Positions 1 to 6,277 of a DNA stretch of 6,414 nucleotides are shown here, piece after piece. The DNA is taken from the NCBI GenBank assembly GCA_020853075.1, contig JADYZS010000004.1:1-6414 (forward strand), in the 5' to 3' direction. The notes under the pieces are model-generated. The model was not told the origin of the DNA. It did not search any database and was given only the letters and a program-made list of their open reading frames with translations. Origin of the DNA: Anaerolineae bacterium (lineage in GTDB: Bacteria > Chloroflexota > Anaerolineae > JADYZS01). Numbering within the stretch: the first letter of the stretch is position 1; each line of letters opens with the position of its first letter. The position numbers and the translations under genes are program-made.

Positions 1-778
1 CGGCAGTATTTTTATAGTTCGGGTTGCTGGCGCGAATCTCGGCCAGTTTCGCCGCCGCGGTCTCCCAGTCTTCCTTCGCCATGGCGTCAAGGGCTTCCTG
101 GTATCGTTGCCCCAACCTCTCGTACTCTTCGGCCTGCCGCAGCCCGGCCTGGGCCTGCGGGTCTCCGGGGAGGAGGGTTAATACCTCCTGGAAAGCATTC
201 CGCGCGCCCTCGTAGTCCTCCACGGCCAGCCGCGATTGGCCCAGGCTCAAGAGTTCCCGTACACGAGCCTGGTTCTCTCCGCCGGTTAAATTTGGCAGGA
301 GCCCACCGCCCGCCAACGTCACCACCAAAAGGCCGATGCCAACGAGGGCCAGGAGAACGAGGGCGATGCGTGCCAGCGGCCGCGACCGGGGCCGCTCGGC
401 AGGCGGAGCAGGCTGTTCCCTGGCTGCCCCTTGCGGGCCGATGGCTTCCAGTTGGATGAACCAACGCACCTCGTCCAAGAGCGCGTCCAGCGCGGGGCGC
501 GCCGGCTCCAATTCTTTGAGGCGCGTGAAGTATTCCAAGGCCGCCGCCCACTCGCGGCGCTGGTAGTGGCTCATGCCCTGCCGGTAGAGGGCCTCGGCCT
601 CGGCCAGGGAAGCGGAGGGTGTGGGAGTCACGTCTAGCGGCATGGTCACGGGCTGGGGCCCTCTCTCGCCAGGAGCGTCGGCTGGCTTCCCCGGCGCAGG
701 CAGTGATTTCCCATCGCTATCGGCGGGCGCGGGCGATACAGACCCTTCCCCACGCGGCAGACCATCGTTTTCTGGCAT
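1..778 (-). CDS. Single-pass membrane protein with TPR repeats on both sides of the membrane segment (5' part, cut by left window edge)
   Basis: Open frame of 259 codons running off the left edge. Residues 1-57 are a Pro/Gly/Ser/Asp-rich, probably disordered leader. Residues about 58-91 fit a TPR (EALYRQGMSHY, then WAAALEYF and a closing LEP). Residues 112-134 are a Pro/Arg-rich linker ending RPRSR. Residues about 135-157 are one hydrophobic helix (LARIALVLLALVGIG onward). Residues 171-259 hold two further TPR-like units, about 172-205 and 226-259. The Arg cluster before the helix suggests the N-terminal part is cytoplasmic and the later TPRs lie outside, by the positive-inside rule. The ATG at 778 is the first start codon after an in-frame TAG at 797-799; an internal ATG at 641-643 (Met46) is an alternative. 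TPRs bind proteins or peptides, so a scaffold or assembly role is plausible. The specific function is not recognised. It lies 18 bases downstream of the giant surface-protein gene, suggesting one operon. Confidence 0.85.
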   Translation of the reverse strand, partial: MPENDGLPRGEGSVSPAPADSDGKSLPAPGKPADAPGERGPQPVTMPLDVTPTPSASLAEAEALYRQGMSHYQRREWAAALEYFTRLKELEPARPALDALLDEVRWFIQLEAIGPQGAAREQPAPPAERPRSRPLARIALVLLALVGIGLLVVTLAGGGLLPNLTGGENQARVRELLSLGQSRLAVEDYEGARNAFQEVLTLLPGDPQAQAGLRQAEEYERLGQRYQEALDAMAKEDWETAAAKLAEIRASNPNYKNTA

Positions 779-791
779 GAGCGACGATTCA

Positions 792-798
792 CTTCCCT
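792..798 (-). promoter_or_regulatory. Probable ribosome binding site of the TPR gene, overlapping the stop of the giant gene
   Basis: The minus strand reads AGGGAAG, beginning inside the TAG stop of the giant gene and ending 13 bases before the ATG at 776-778. The spacing is longer than usual, so initiation may lean on ribosomes finishing the upstream gene. Confidence 0.4.
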
Positions 799-3700
799 AG
801 CGAGCCCTATCGCGCGCGTCCGGCGCGGGCGAGAGGGACTGGTGAGCACCCCTGCGGGCGGCAAGGACCAGCGGCACGAAATGGCGCGCCGCCGGCCAGT
901 TGAGCACCTGGACGTTATCCAGATAGGTGTAGGTGTTGAAACGGTTATCCTCGCGGTTCCAGTTAGCGAACTCCAGGATGATGCTGCGTCCGGCATAGGG
1001 TCTCAGATCTATCATGACCCTCCGCCAGCCGGTATCGTAGAGGGTGCCATACGTCTGCGTCGGATTGCCGTCGCGCAGCACCAGCGTAGCCGTCGCCGCC
1101 TGGGAATCGCGGATCGTGACGTCAAAGGTGTCGTAGTATTTCTGGTAGGTGTTGCTGTACATCACGTCGTAGGTCAGCATGCGATACCAGAAGGAAAGCC
1201 GCGGCTGCGATACGTCGGCCAGGGCGGGCACGTTGATGGTTTGCGAGATGATGGCCGCGCCTACCGGCACATTCCCCGGCAACTCTATGCTGGGGCCATA
1301 TTCCGGGCCGCCCAGCCGCGCCGCCAGGGTAGAGCCGCCCTCCGGCCCGTCGGTAATCGGCACGACGGAGCGCACCAGGATACCCCCCGTGTTCCAGTTG
1401 GCGAAGTTCCCTGTGCCAAAGTCGCCGTTGGCGACGGCCTGCACCGTGGTGCGGACGAAGGGCCCCGCCGCTGGATATGCGCTTTGGTGCCCGGCCAGGT
1501 CGCGCACGCGCGCGCGGAAATAATAGGTATGGCCGCGCTGGCCCAGGAATACCGCGTTGTCGGCCAGTATCGCCGTTTGCCAGTTCGTCCAGGGCCCCCC
1601 GGCGCCGTCCCGCACCTGCACGTCGTAACTTGCCAGGCCGGAGCCCGGTTCCGGATCCAAACCGGCCCACCTCACCTGGAAATTCGGGAAGGGCTGTTCC
1701 GAGGCCAGGGGCAGGATTGTCACAGAGGGCGGGCGGCGATCTACCCGCAGCGGCGCGTGCTGCACGCTCTCACCGTTCCCCGCAGCATCCACACTGAAGA
1801 AGGAGCCCTCGTGCGGCCCTTCGCCGGTCACGGTGAAACTGATGCCTGTGGACCACTGGCCGCCATCCAATTGCCACCAGGTTGTTGCCACACCCGACGT
1901 CGCATCCGTCACGCTCAGCGTAACGGTGAGGGACGAGACGTACCAACCGTTAGTTCCCGCCGAGCCGGTCACGGTTAACGTGGTCGTCGGCGGGGTGGAA
2001 TCATACCAGAAGGCGCGCTGCACGGTGATGCGCCGGTTGGCATCGGCGTTGCCCGCGTTGTCTCGCAGCCAGATGTGAAAATCGTGACGCCCATCGCCGG
2101 AGACGGTGATGCCGGTGATGACCCCCGTGCTCGTGATGAAAGTGCCGTCGCGAGGGCCGGTGGGCGGTGCGCCCAACTTGTAGTACGCGCCCGCGATGCC
2201 CGACGTATCTAGCGGGTTCTCCCAGGTGGCGTAGAAGTTGTTGAAACGAACCCAGCCGGTTGGCCCTGTAATCACTTGCACAGGGAGAGACGGGGCCTCC
2301 GCATCTATGCGGACCGTAGCCGTGTGCGTGATCTCTACGTTGCCCGCGACATCTTCTGCCAGGTATTCTACTGTATGCTTGCCCGATGTGGCAAGGAGGG
2401 CGCTGGTGGCCGTGATCCAGCCCCCGCCGTTGACGGCGAAGCGGATCGCGCGCATGCCGGAGAGGGTATCGGTGCTGGTGAGGGTGAAAGTGACCGCCGA
2501 GGTGAACCAGTTGTTCTCGCCCGCCGTTCCCTGGAGGGCGATAGCTGTCGCTGGCGGTGTGGCGTCGTAGCGCAGAGGTGGGCCGACGTTGCGGAAGAGG
2601 TGATCCACGTTGCCCGCCCGATCCTTGAGCCAGAGGTAGATGGGATGCGTCCCTTCTGTGGTTACGGTGATGCCGGAGATGGAGTTCAAGGCGGTAACGA
2701 AGACGCCATCGGTAGGCGAAGTCGGCTCCGTGTCTAATTTATAGTACACGCCCGCGATGCCCGACAGGTCTGACGGATTGGCCCATTGGAGGCTGAATTG
2801 GTTGGTAGGAGTCCAGGTGCTAGGGGTGAGGACGATGGCAACCGGCGCGCCGGGCGGCTGAGCGTCTATCTTGACTTCCAGCGGATAGGCCGACTCTACA
2901 TTATTGATGAGGTCCACCGAATAGAATTCCACGCTGTGCACCCCATCGGAGGCGATGGCAAAGGTTGTGCCGGTGAGCCACGCGCCGCTGTCCACCCGGT
3001 ACAAGGTTCTGGCGACGCCGGAGCCCGCGTCGGTGGGCACGAGCGTCACCGTGACCGCCGAACGGAACCAGCCCTCGTCGCCCATGGCCCCATCCAGGAT
3101 GTAGGCGGTCAGCGGCGGGGTACGGTCCACCTTGAACGAGACCGGGCGAATCGTCTCCCCGTTCCCCGCGCGGTCCACGCTGTAGTAGTCCAGCGTGTGC
3201 TGGCCTTCGGCGGACAGGACGTGCTGCGTGCCTGTGAGCCAGGCGCCGCCATCCAGCCGGAAATAAGTAACGTCGGGGCCGGAACCGGCATCGGTCACGA
3301 CGAAGGTGATGGTGACCGATTGGGTGTACCAGCCGTCGGGGCCGGGCGTGCTCCCGATTTGCAGAGTCGTGGTGGGCGGCTGCGTATCAATGGGAATAGA
3401 GGCGGTGCGCGTCATCTCCCGATTGCCCGCGATGTCGGTGCTGTAGTAGTCCAGCGCGTGGGGGCCATCCCCTGTCACGACGAATTGGGTCGGCGTCAGC
3501 CACGCGCCGCCATCCAGCCGGTGCACCGTTGTCGCCACGCCCGAGGCCGCGTCGCTGGACGACAGCGTGACCGTGACTGGCCCGCGATACCACCCGGCGG
3601 GGCTGGAAGGCCCCTGCGCGCTGAAGGCCGTGTCGGGCGGCGTGGCGTCGTACCAGAAGGCATCTACGTCCACGTTGCGGTTACGATGATCGGCGTTGCC

Positions 3701-6124
3701 TGCGCCATCCACCAACCAGACGAAGATGGTGAACTTACCGTCGCCCGGCACGGCGACATTGGTGATGGTGTTCGTCGTGGAGACAAACGTGCCGTCGGTG
3801 GGCGAGGTGGGGCCGGTGGGGCCTAGTTTGTAGTAGGCCCCGGCAAGGCCGGAGAAATCGCCAGGGCTCGTCCAGGTTTCGGTGAAGGCGTTGCGGTTCG
3901 TCCAGCCATCGGGCAGGCTGACCAGGCCGATGGGCGCGCCGGGCGCTTGCGTATCTATGCGCACCGTCGTCGTGCGGGTCACCTCGCGGTTGCCGGCCAC
4001 GTCGGTAGAGTAGAAATCCAGCGTATAGATGCCGTCATCGCTGAGAGAGAAGGTCGTCCCGGAGAGCCACGCACCGCTGTTGATGCGGTAGGTGGTATTC
4101 AGGGGGCCCGAGAGGGCGTCCGTGACGGCGAGCGTGACGGTGACCGGCGAGCGGTGCCAGCCGCTGAACCCTACCGTCCCGCTGAGGACTGCGCTCGTCG
4201 TGGGCGCCGTGCGGTCTATCGGTATATTTACGGTACGGGTCGTTTCCACATTGCCTGCCACGTCGCGGCTGTAATAGTCCACGACGCGCGTGCCGCTTAC
4301 GCCCAGGACAGGTTGTGTCCCACTGACCCAGCCACCGCCGTCAATGCGGTAGAAGGTCGCGGCGGGGCCGGAGGTCGCATCGCTGACCGTGAGGCTGACG
4401 GTGACGCTGCTGGTGTACCAGCCGCCACCGCCCATAGACCCCTGCAAGGTGTGGGCGGTGGCGGGCGGCGTGACGTCTAGACGGACGTTGGTGGTGCGGG
4501 TCGTCTCGCGGTTGCCTGCGATGTCGGTGCTGTAATAGCCCAGCGTATGTTGGCCCTCGCTGGCGATGACGGTCTGCGTGCCGGTGAGCCAGGTGCCGCT
4601 GTCCAGCCGATAGCGGGTGGCCGCCGGGCCGGAGGAGAGGTCGGTGACGCTGAAGGTCGCGGTCACGCTGGCGGTGTACCAGCCACCGCCGCCCAGGGGG
4701 TCGTTGAGAGCGACCGTCGTCGTGGGGGGCGTGGGGTCATACCAGAAGGCGTCCAATTCCACGTTGCGGTTCTGGTGGTTCACGTTGCCCGCCGCGTCCA
4801 CCAGCCAAAGGAAGACGTTGAACCGCCCCTCCCCCGGCACGGCGATATTGGTGATGGTGTTCGTCGTGGCGACGAACGTGCCGTCGGTGGGCGAGGTGGG
4901 CCCGCTGGGGCCAAGTTTGTAATAGGCTCCCACGATGCCGGAGAGGTCTGCCGGGTTGCTCCACGTTTCGGTGAAGACATTCTGATTCGTCCAGCCGTCG
5001 GGCAGGCTGATGAGGCCGCTGGGCGCGCCGGGCGCGGTGCGATCCACGAAGAGCGAGACGGCACCGCGCTGGTTGTGATCCACGTTTCCCACCCCATCTT
5101 CCAGCCAGACGTAGAGGAAATGGGTGGTGTCGCCTGCGGGCGCGATGCCTGTGATGATATTGCTGGTGACGACGCGCGTGCCGTCGGTGGGCGAGGTGGG
5201 GAGGAAGTCCAGTTTATAGTAGGCTGCGGCGATGCCCGACGCATCGGCGGGCGCAGTCCAGGTGACGGTGAAGGTCGCGCTGTTGCTCCAGCCGGAAGGT
5301 TGCGCGGCCAGGCCGATGGGCGGCGGGGGCGCGAGGGAGTCAATGACGAAACTGATGCCCGCGCCCGGCGTCTCCACGTGATTCGCGGCATCGCGGGCGC
5401 GGTTGCGTATTACGTAGGTGCGGCCATTGGCCCAGGAGGGAAGGCCGCTGCTCAGCGTCCAGTTGGCTGTGCCCGTCGCGTCCAGCCACGCCTCACTCGC
5501 TCCCCACGCCGTGCCGTTCCAGTAGAGGCTCGTCGTCGTATCCCGTACGCTGGCGGAAACCGCGACGACGCCGGAGGTCGCATCGCCGGCTGTGCCCGCG
5601 AGGCTGGAAACGGTGCGGTAGATCTGGTTGTGAACCGGAGACGTAACCGTGGAGGTGGGCGGCACGGTGTCCACGGTAACCGTGTAGGGCTGGCTCGTGA
5701 GGGTGATGGCAAGCGAGTTGAGTATCTGGAATTGCAGGAGATTATTTGTGGCCGAATCGGGGAGAGAGAGGCCGGTTACGGTGAGGTATTGGGTGGTGCT
5801 GACCGCGCCGGTCACAGTAAGGCCCACGGTGTTCCAACTGCCCCAGAAGTTGCCGCCGTCGGTAGAGGTGCGGTAGGCGGCGGTGAGCGGGTCAAGCCCG
5901 GCAGGGTCGCCCACGCTGACAGAGGAGGTCAACGGCACGGTGAGCACCCAACCCTGCGGCTGGAAATCGCTCCAGGTCTCGTGGGGTGCCAGAGGTGCGG
6001 CAGGCTGCGAGTCCTTCTTTTGAGCGTTGATGGGCAAGGCTCCCGGCAACAGGCCCAGGATGAGTGCCAGGGCGATGAACCATAAGAGCGCGCCTGGGAA
6101 TTGTCGTGTATGGCTTCGGATCAT
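797..6124 (-). CDS. Giant secreted multi-repeat surface protein (Ig/OmpL47-like and FN3-like repeats, C-terminal jelly-roll-like domain)
   Basis: A complete 1775-residue frame. Order of parts: signal peptide (1-34); two Ig-like domains (about 48-151 and 152-262); repeat B1 (263-361); B2-A1-A2-A3 (362-724); B3-A4-A5-A6 (725-1087); B4-A7 (1088-1274); B5-A8 (1275-1462); an FN3-like domain (1463-1562); a jelly-roll-like domain opening NGDFGTGNFANW (about 1563-1740); and a tail with HFVPLVLAARR. Type-A units resemble the OmpL47/bacterial Ig-like family: GWY...VTVT, SG, YRLDGGAWLTGTQ and YYSxDxAGN. The protein contains no cysteine and few lysines, as suits an exported stalk. No catalytic motif, LPXTG signal, SLH domain or C-terminal membrane helix is visible. 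The start is supported by AAGGGG ten bases upstream and by the signal peptide directly after it. The likely role is a cell-surface or released adhesin or matrix-binding fibre. That role, and the placement in Chloroflexota, are inferences from family resemblance. Confidence 0.95.
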   Translation of the reverse strand: MIRSHTRQFPGALLWFIALALILGLLPGALPINAQKKDSQPAAPLAPHETWSDFQPQGWVLTVPLTSSVSVGDPAGLDPLTAAYRTSTDGGNFWGSWNTVGLTVTGAVSTTQYLTVTGLSLPDSATNNLLQFQILNSLAITLTSQPYTVTVDTVPPTSTVTSPVHNQIYRTVSSLAGTAGDATSGVVAVSASVRDTTTSLYWNGTAWGASEAWLDATGTANWTLSSGLPSWANGRTYVIRNRARDAANHVETPGAGISFVIDSLAPPPPIGLAAQPSGWSNSATFTVTWTAPADASGIAAAYYKLDFLPTSPTDGTRVVTSNIITGIAPAGDTTHFLYVWLEDGVGNVDHNQRGAVSLFVDRTAPGAPSGLISLPDGWTNQNVFTETWSNPADLSGIVGAYYKLGPSGPTSPTDGTFVATTNTITNIAVPGEGRFNVFLWLVDAAGNVNHQNRNVELDAFWYDPTPPTTTVALNDPLGGGGWYTASVTATFSVTDLSSGPAATRYRLDSGTWLTGTQTVIASEGQHTLGYYSTDIAGNRETTRTTNVRLDVTPPATAHTLQGSMGGGGWYTSSVTVSLTVSDATSGPAATFYRIDGGGWVSGTQPVLGVSGTRVVDYYSRDVAGNVETTRTVNIPIDRTAPTTSAVLSGTVGFSGWHRSPVTVTLAVTDALSGPLNTTYRINSGAWLSGTTFSLSDDGIYTLDFYSTDVAGNREVTRTTTVRIDTQAPGAPIGLVSLPDGWTNRNAFTETWTSPGDFSGLAGAYYKLGPTGPTSPTDGTFVSTTNTITNVAVPGDGKFTIFVWLVDGAGNADHRNRNVDVDAFWYDATPPDTAFSAQGPSSPAGWYRGPVTVTLSSSDAASGVATTVHRLDGGAWLTPTQFVVTGDGPHALDYYSTDIAGNREMTRTASIPIDTQPPTTTLQIGSTPGPDGWYTQSVTITFVVTDAGSGPDVTYFRLDGGAWLTGTQHVLSAEGQHTLDYYSVDRAGNGETIRPVSFKVDRTPPLTAYILDGAMGDEGWFRSAVTVTLVPTDAGSGVARTLYRVDSGAWLTGTTFAIASDGVHSVEFYSVDLINNVESAYPLEVKIDAQPPGAPVAIVLTPSTWTPTNQFSLQWANPSDLSGIAGVYYKLDTEPTSPTDGVFVTALNSISGITVTTEGTHPIYLWLKDRAGNVDHLFRNVGPPLRYDATPPATAIALQGTAGENNWFTSAVTFTLTSTDTLSGMRAIRFAVNGGGWITATSALLATSGKHTVEYLAEDVAGNVEITHTATVRIDAEAPSLPVQVITGPTGWVRFNNFYATWENPLDTSGIAGAYYKLGAPPTGPRDGTFITSTGVITGITVSGDGRHDFHIWLRDNAGNADANRRITVQRAFWYDSTPPTTTLTVTGSAGTNGWYVSSLTVTLSVTDATSGVATTWWQLDGGQWSTGISFTVTGEGPHEGSFFSVDAAGNGESVQHAPLRVDRRPPSVTILPLASEQPFPNFQVRWAGLDPEPGSGLASYDVQVRDGAGGPWTNWQTAILADNAVFLGQRGHTYYFRARVRDLAGHQSAYPAAGPFVRTTVQAVANGDFGTGNFANWNTGGILVRSVVPITDGPEGGSTLAARLGGPEYGPSIELPGNVPVGAAIISQTINVPALADVSQPRLSFWYRMLTYDVMYSNTYQKYYDTFDVTIRDSQAATATLVLRDGNPTQTYGTLYDTGWRRVMIDLRPYAGRSIILEFANWNREDNRFNTYTYLDNVQVLNWPAARHFVPLVLAARRGAHQSLSPAPDARDRAR
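800..904 (-). other. C-terminal FVPLVL motif and basic tail (residues 1741-1775)
   Basis: After LNWPAAR comes HFVPLVLAARR, then GAHQSLSPAPDARDRAR and the stop. The hydrophobic stretch is about eight residues, too short for a membrane helix. From memory, many exported Chloroflexota proteins finish with a similar (Y/F)(L/V)PLV(L/M)-R ending shortly after their last domain. Here about 17-20 further residues follow. A sorting or anchoring role is conjecture. Confidence 0.5.
905..1438 (-). other. C-terminal jelly-roll-like, possibly carbohydrate-binding domain (residues about 1563-1740)
   Basis: It begins NGDFGTGNFANWNTGG, the usual opening of CBM-like and MAM-like beta-sandwiches. It continues with ISQTINVPA, PRLSFWYRMLTYDV, YDTFDVTIRD, DTGWRRVMIDLRPYAGRSI and ILEFANWN, and closes with TYLDNVQVL. 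Several Trp and Tyr residues could contact sugar, but no ligand can be assigned from sequence alone. Confidence 0.7.
1439..1738 (-). other. FN3-like domain of the giant protein (residues about 1463-1562)
   Basis: The segment opens RRPPSVTILPL, then has FQVRWAGLDPEPGSGLASYD, VQVRDGAGGPWTNWQ and GHTYYFRARVRDLAGHQSAY, the order of strands expected for fibronectin type III. It links the repeat stalk to the C-terminal domain. Limits are judged by eye. Confidence 0.78.
1739..2302 (-). repeat. Shortened repeat block: B5-A8 (residues 1275-1462)
   Basis: B5 covers 2000-2302 (101 aa) and A8 1739-1999 (87 aa). B5 has GAYYKLGAPPTGPRDGTFI, a drifted form of the PTSPTDGTFV signature, and regains the AFWYD junction. 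A8 has NGWYVSSLTVTLSVTD, WWQLDGGQW and VDAAGNGES. Confidence 0.88.
2303..2863 (-). repeat. Shortened repeat block: B4-A7 (residues 1088-1274)
   Basis: B4 covers 2564-2863 (100 aa) and A7 2303-2563 (87 aa). B4 starts exactly 363 residues after B3, then carries one A unit instead of three. Its end reads LRYD instead of AFWYD. A7 keeps the family frame (NWFTSAVT, GGGWIT, EDVAGNVE) but is more diverged in its middle (MRAIRFAVNGGG). Confidence 0.88.
2864..3952 (-). repeat. Higher-order repeat block 2: B3-A4-A5-A6 (residues 725-1087, 363 aa, 1089 bp)
   Basis: B3 covers 3647-3952 (102 aa), A4 3386-3646, A5 3125-3385 and A6 2864-3124 (87 aa each). B3 and B2 are about 75% identical by hand count (76 of 102). 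Identical DNA runs lie exactly 1089 bases apart, for example 3758-3780 and 4847-4869. A6 has replaced the usual AGN with INN (VDLINNVES). Confidence 0.9.
3953..5041 (-). repeat. Higher-order repeat block 1: B2-A1-A2-A3 (residues 362-724, 363 aa, 1089 bp)
   Basis: B2 covers 4736-5041 (102 aa), A1 4475-4735, A2 4214-4474 and A3 3953-4213 (87 aa each). B2 shows PGAPSGLISLPDGWTNQN, YYKLGPSGPTSPTDGTFV and ends AFWYD. Each A unit opens TPP or TAP and ends in an Asp after a D-x-AGN-x-E motif. Block 2 repeats the same order and length. Confidence 0.9.
5042..5338 (-). repeat. Type-B beta-sandwich repeat B1 (residues 263-361, 99 aa)
   Basis: First type-B unit. It has PPPIGLAAQPSGW, TFTVTWTAPADASGIAAAYY, then KLDFLPTSPTDGTRVV, and ends LEDGVGNVDHNQRG with FVD. 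It is followed by another B unit rather than by an A unit and lacks the AFWYD junction, so it is the most diverged B copy in the core array. A DNA run around 5180 encoding PTDGT is shared with B2 (around 4880). Confidence 0.8.
5339..5983 (-). other. Two N-terminal Ig/FN3-like domains of the giant protein (residues about 48-262)
   Basis: Domain one (about 48-151) has PQGW, then YRTSTDGGNFWGSW, then alternating hydrophobic/Thr strands ending YTVTVDTVPP. Domain two (152-262) begins PPTSTVTSP, carries VSASVRDTTTSLYWNGTAW and ends with RDAANHVET and FVID. The last part is a variant of the D-x-AGN ending of the repeats, so these look like more diverged members of the same beta-sandwich superfamily. 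Boundaries are approximate. Confidence 0.65.
6023..6124 (-). other. Sec-type signal peptide of the giant surface protein (residues 1-34)
   Basis: The N-terminus has Arg3 and Arg7, then a hydrophobic core from about residue 9 to 26 (LLWFIALALILGLL), then PGALPINA. The likeliest signal peptidase I cut is after Ala34, before QKKDSQ. There is no lipobox cysteine, so it is not a lipoprotein, and no twin-arginine motif. Confidence 0.88.
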
Positions 6125-6134
6125 TGTAGTCTAG

Positions 6135-6140
6135 CCCCTT
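6135..6140 (-). promoter_or_regulatory. Ribosome binding site of the giant surface-protein gene
   Basis: The minus strand reads AAGGGG, ending ten bases before the ATG at 6122-6124. This supports that start together with the signal peptide that follows it. Confidence 0.6.
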
Positions 6141-6188
6141 GCCGCCTGTGCCAGGTGGGCGTCACGGGATTGAACAGCAAGCACGAGG

Positions 6189-6223
6189 CCCTGTGCTGTG
6201 GCCCCTTCTGAAACAGCACAGGG
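6189..6223. repeat. Perfect 11-bp inverted repeat in the spacer upstream of the giant gene
   Basis: CCCTGTGCTGT (6189-6199) is the exact reverse complement of ACAGCACAGGG (6213-6223), with a 13-base loop. It lies 54 bases past the response-regulator stop and 64 bases before the giant gene's start. No T run follows the stem on the minus strand, so it is not a standard intrinsic terminator. It could be a weak terminator or mRNA 5' hairpin, or a dimeric operator. The right arm overlaps a second imperfect G/C-rich dyad at 6221-6240. The rest of the 6125-6277 spacer shows no convincing promoter boxes. Confidence 0.6.
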
Positions 6224-6277
6224 GGACTGGCCCAGCCCCCCCTTGCGCGCGTTGTATTCGGATGAAGATAGAGGAGC

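Noticed and set aside
87..551. A 154-codon minus-strand frame inside the TPR gene region
   Set aside because: Out of frame with the TPR/membrane-helix frame, which has recognisable repeats; this one is Gly/Arg/Pro-rich noise.
842..1978. A 378-codon plus-strand open frame opposite the C-terminal part of the giant gene
   Set aside because: The minus-strand frame there has clear FN3-like and jelly-roll-like domains; the plus-strand product has none.
2786..3826. A 346-codon plus-strand open frame opposite blocks B4 to B3
   Set aside because: Antisense shadow of the repeats; no domain, no ribosome site, composition typical of reversed codons.
1739..5338. CRISPR array or intergenic tandem repeat
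   Set aside because: The periodicity is 261-306 bp and is entirely protein-coding in one frame, with no constant short repeat or unique spacers.
4547..6085. A 512-codon open frame on the plus strand opposite the N-terminal half of the giant gene
   Set aside because: It is the antisense shadow of a GC-rich repeat gene; its translation is Gly/Arg/Val-rich with no recognisable domain and repeats only because the opposite strand does.
6123..6128. TACAAT on the minus strand, resembling a -10 box
   Set aside because: It overlaps the start codon of the giant gene and no matching -35 box was seen, so a transcript from it would begin after the ATG.
6189..6223. Intrinsic terminator of the response-regulator gene
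   Set aside because: The stem is good but no run of T follows on the minus strand and the loop is 13 bases, so it is reported only as an inverted repeat.
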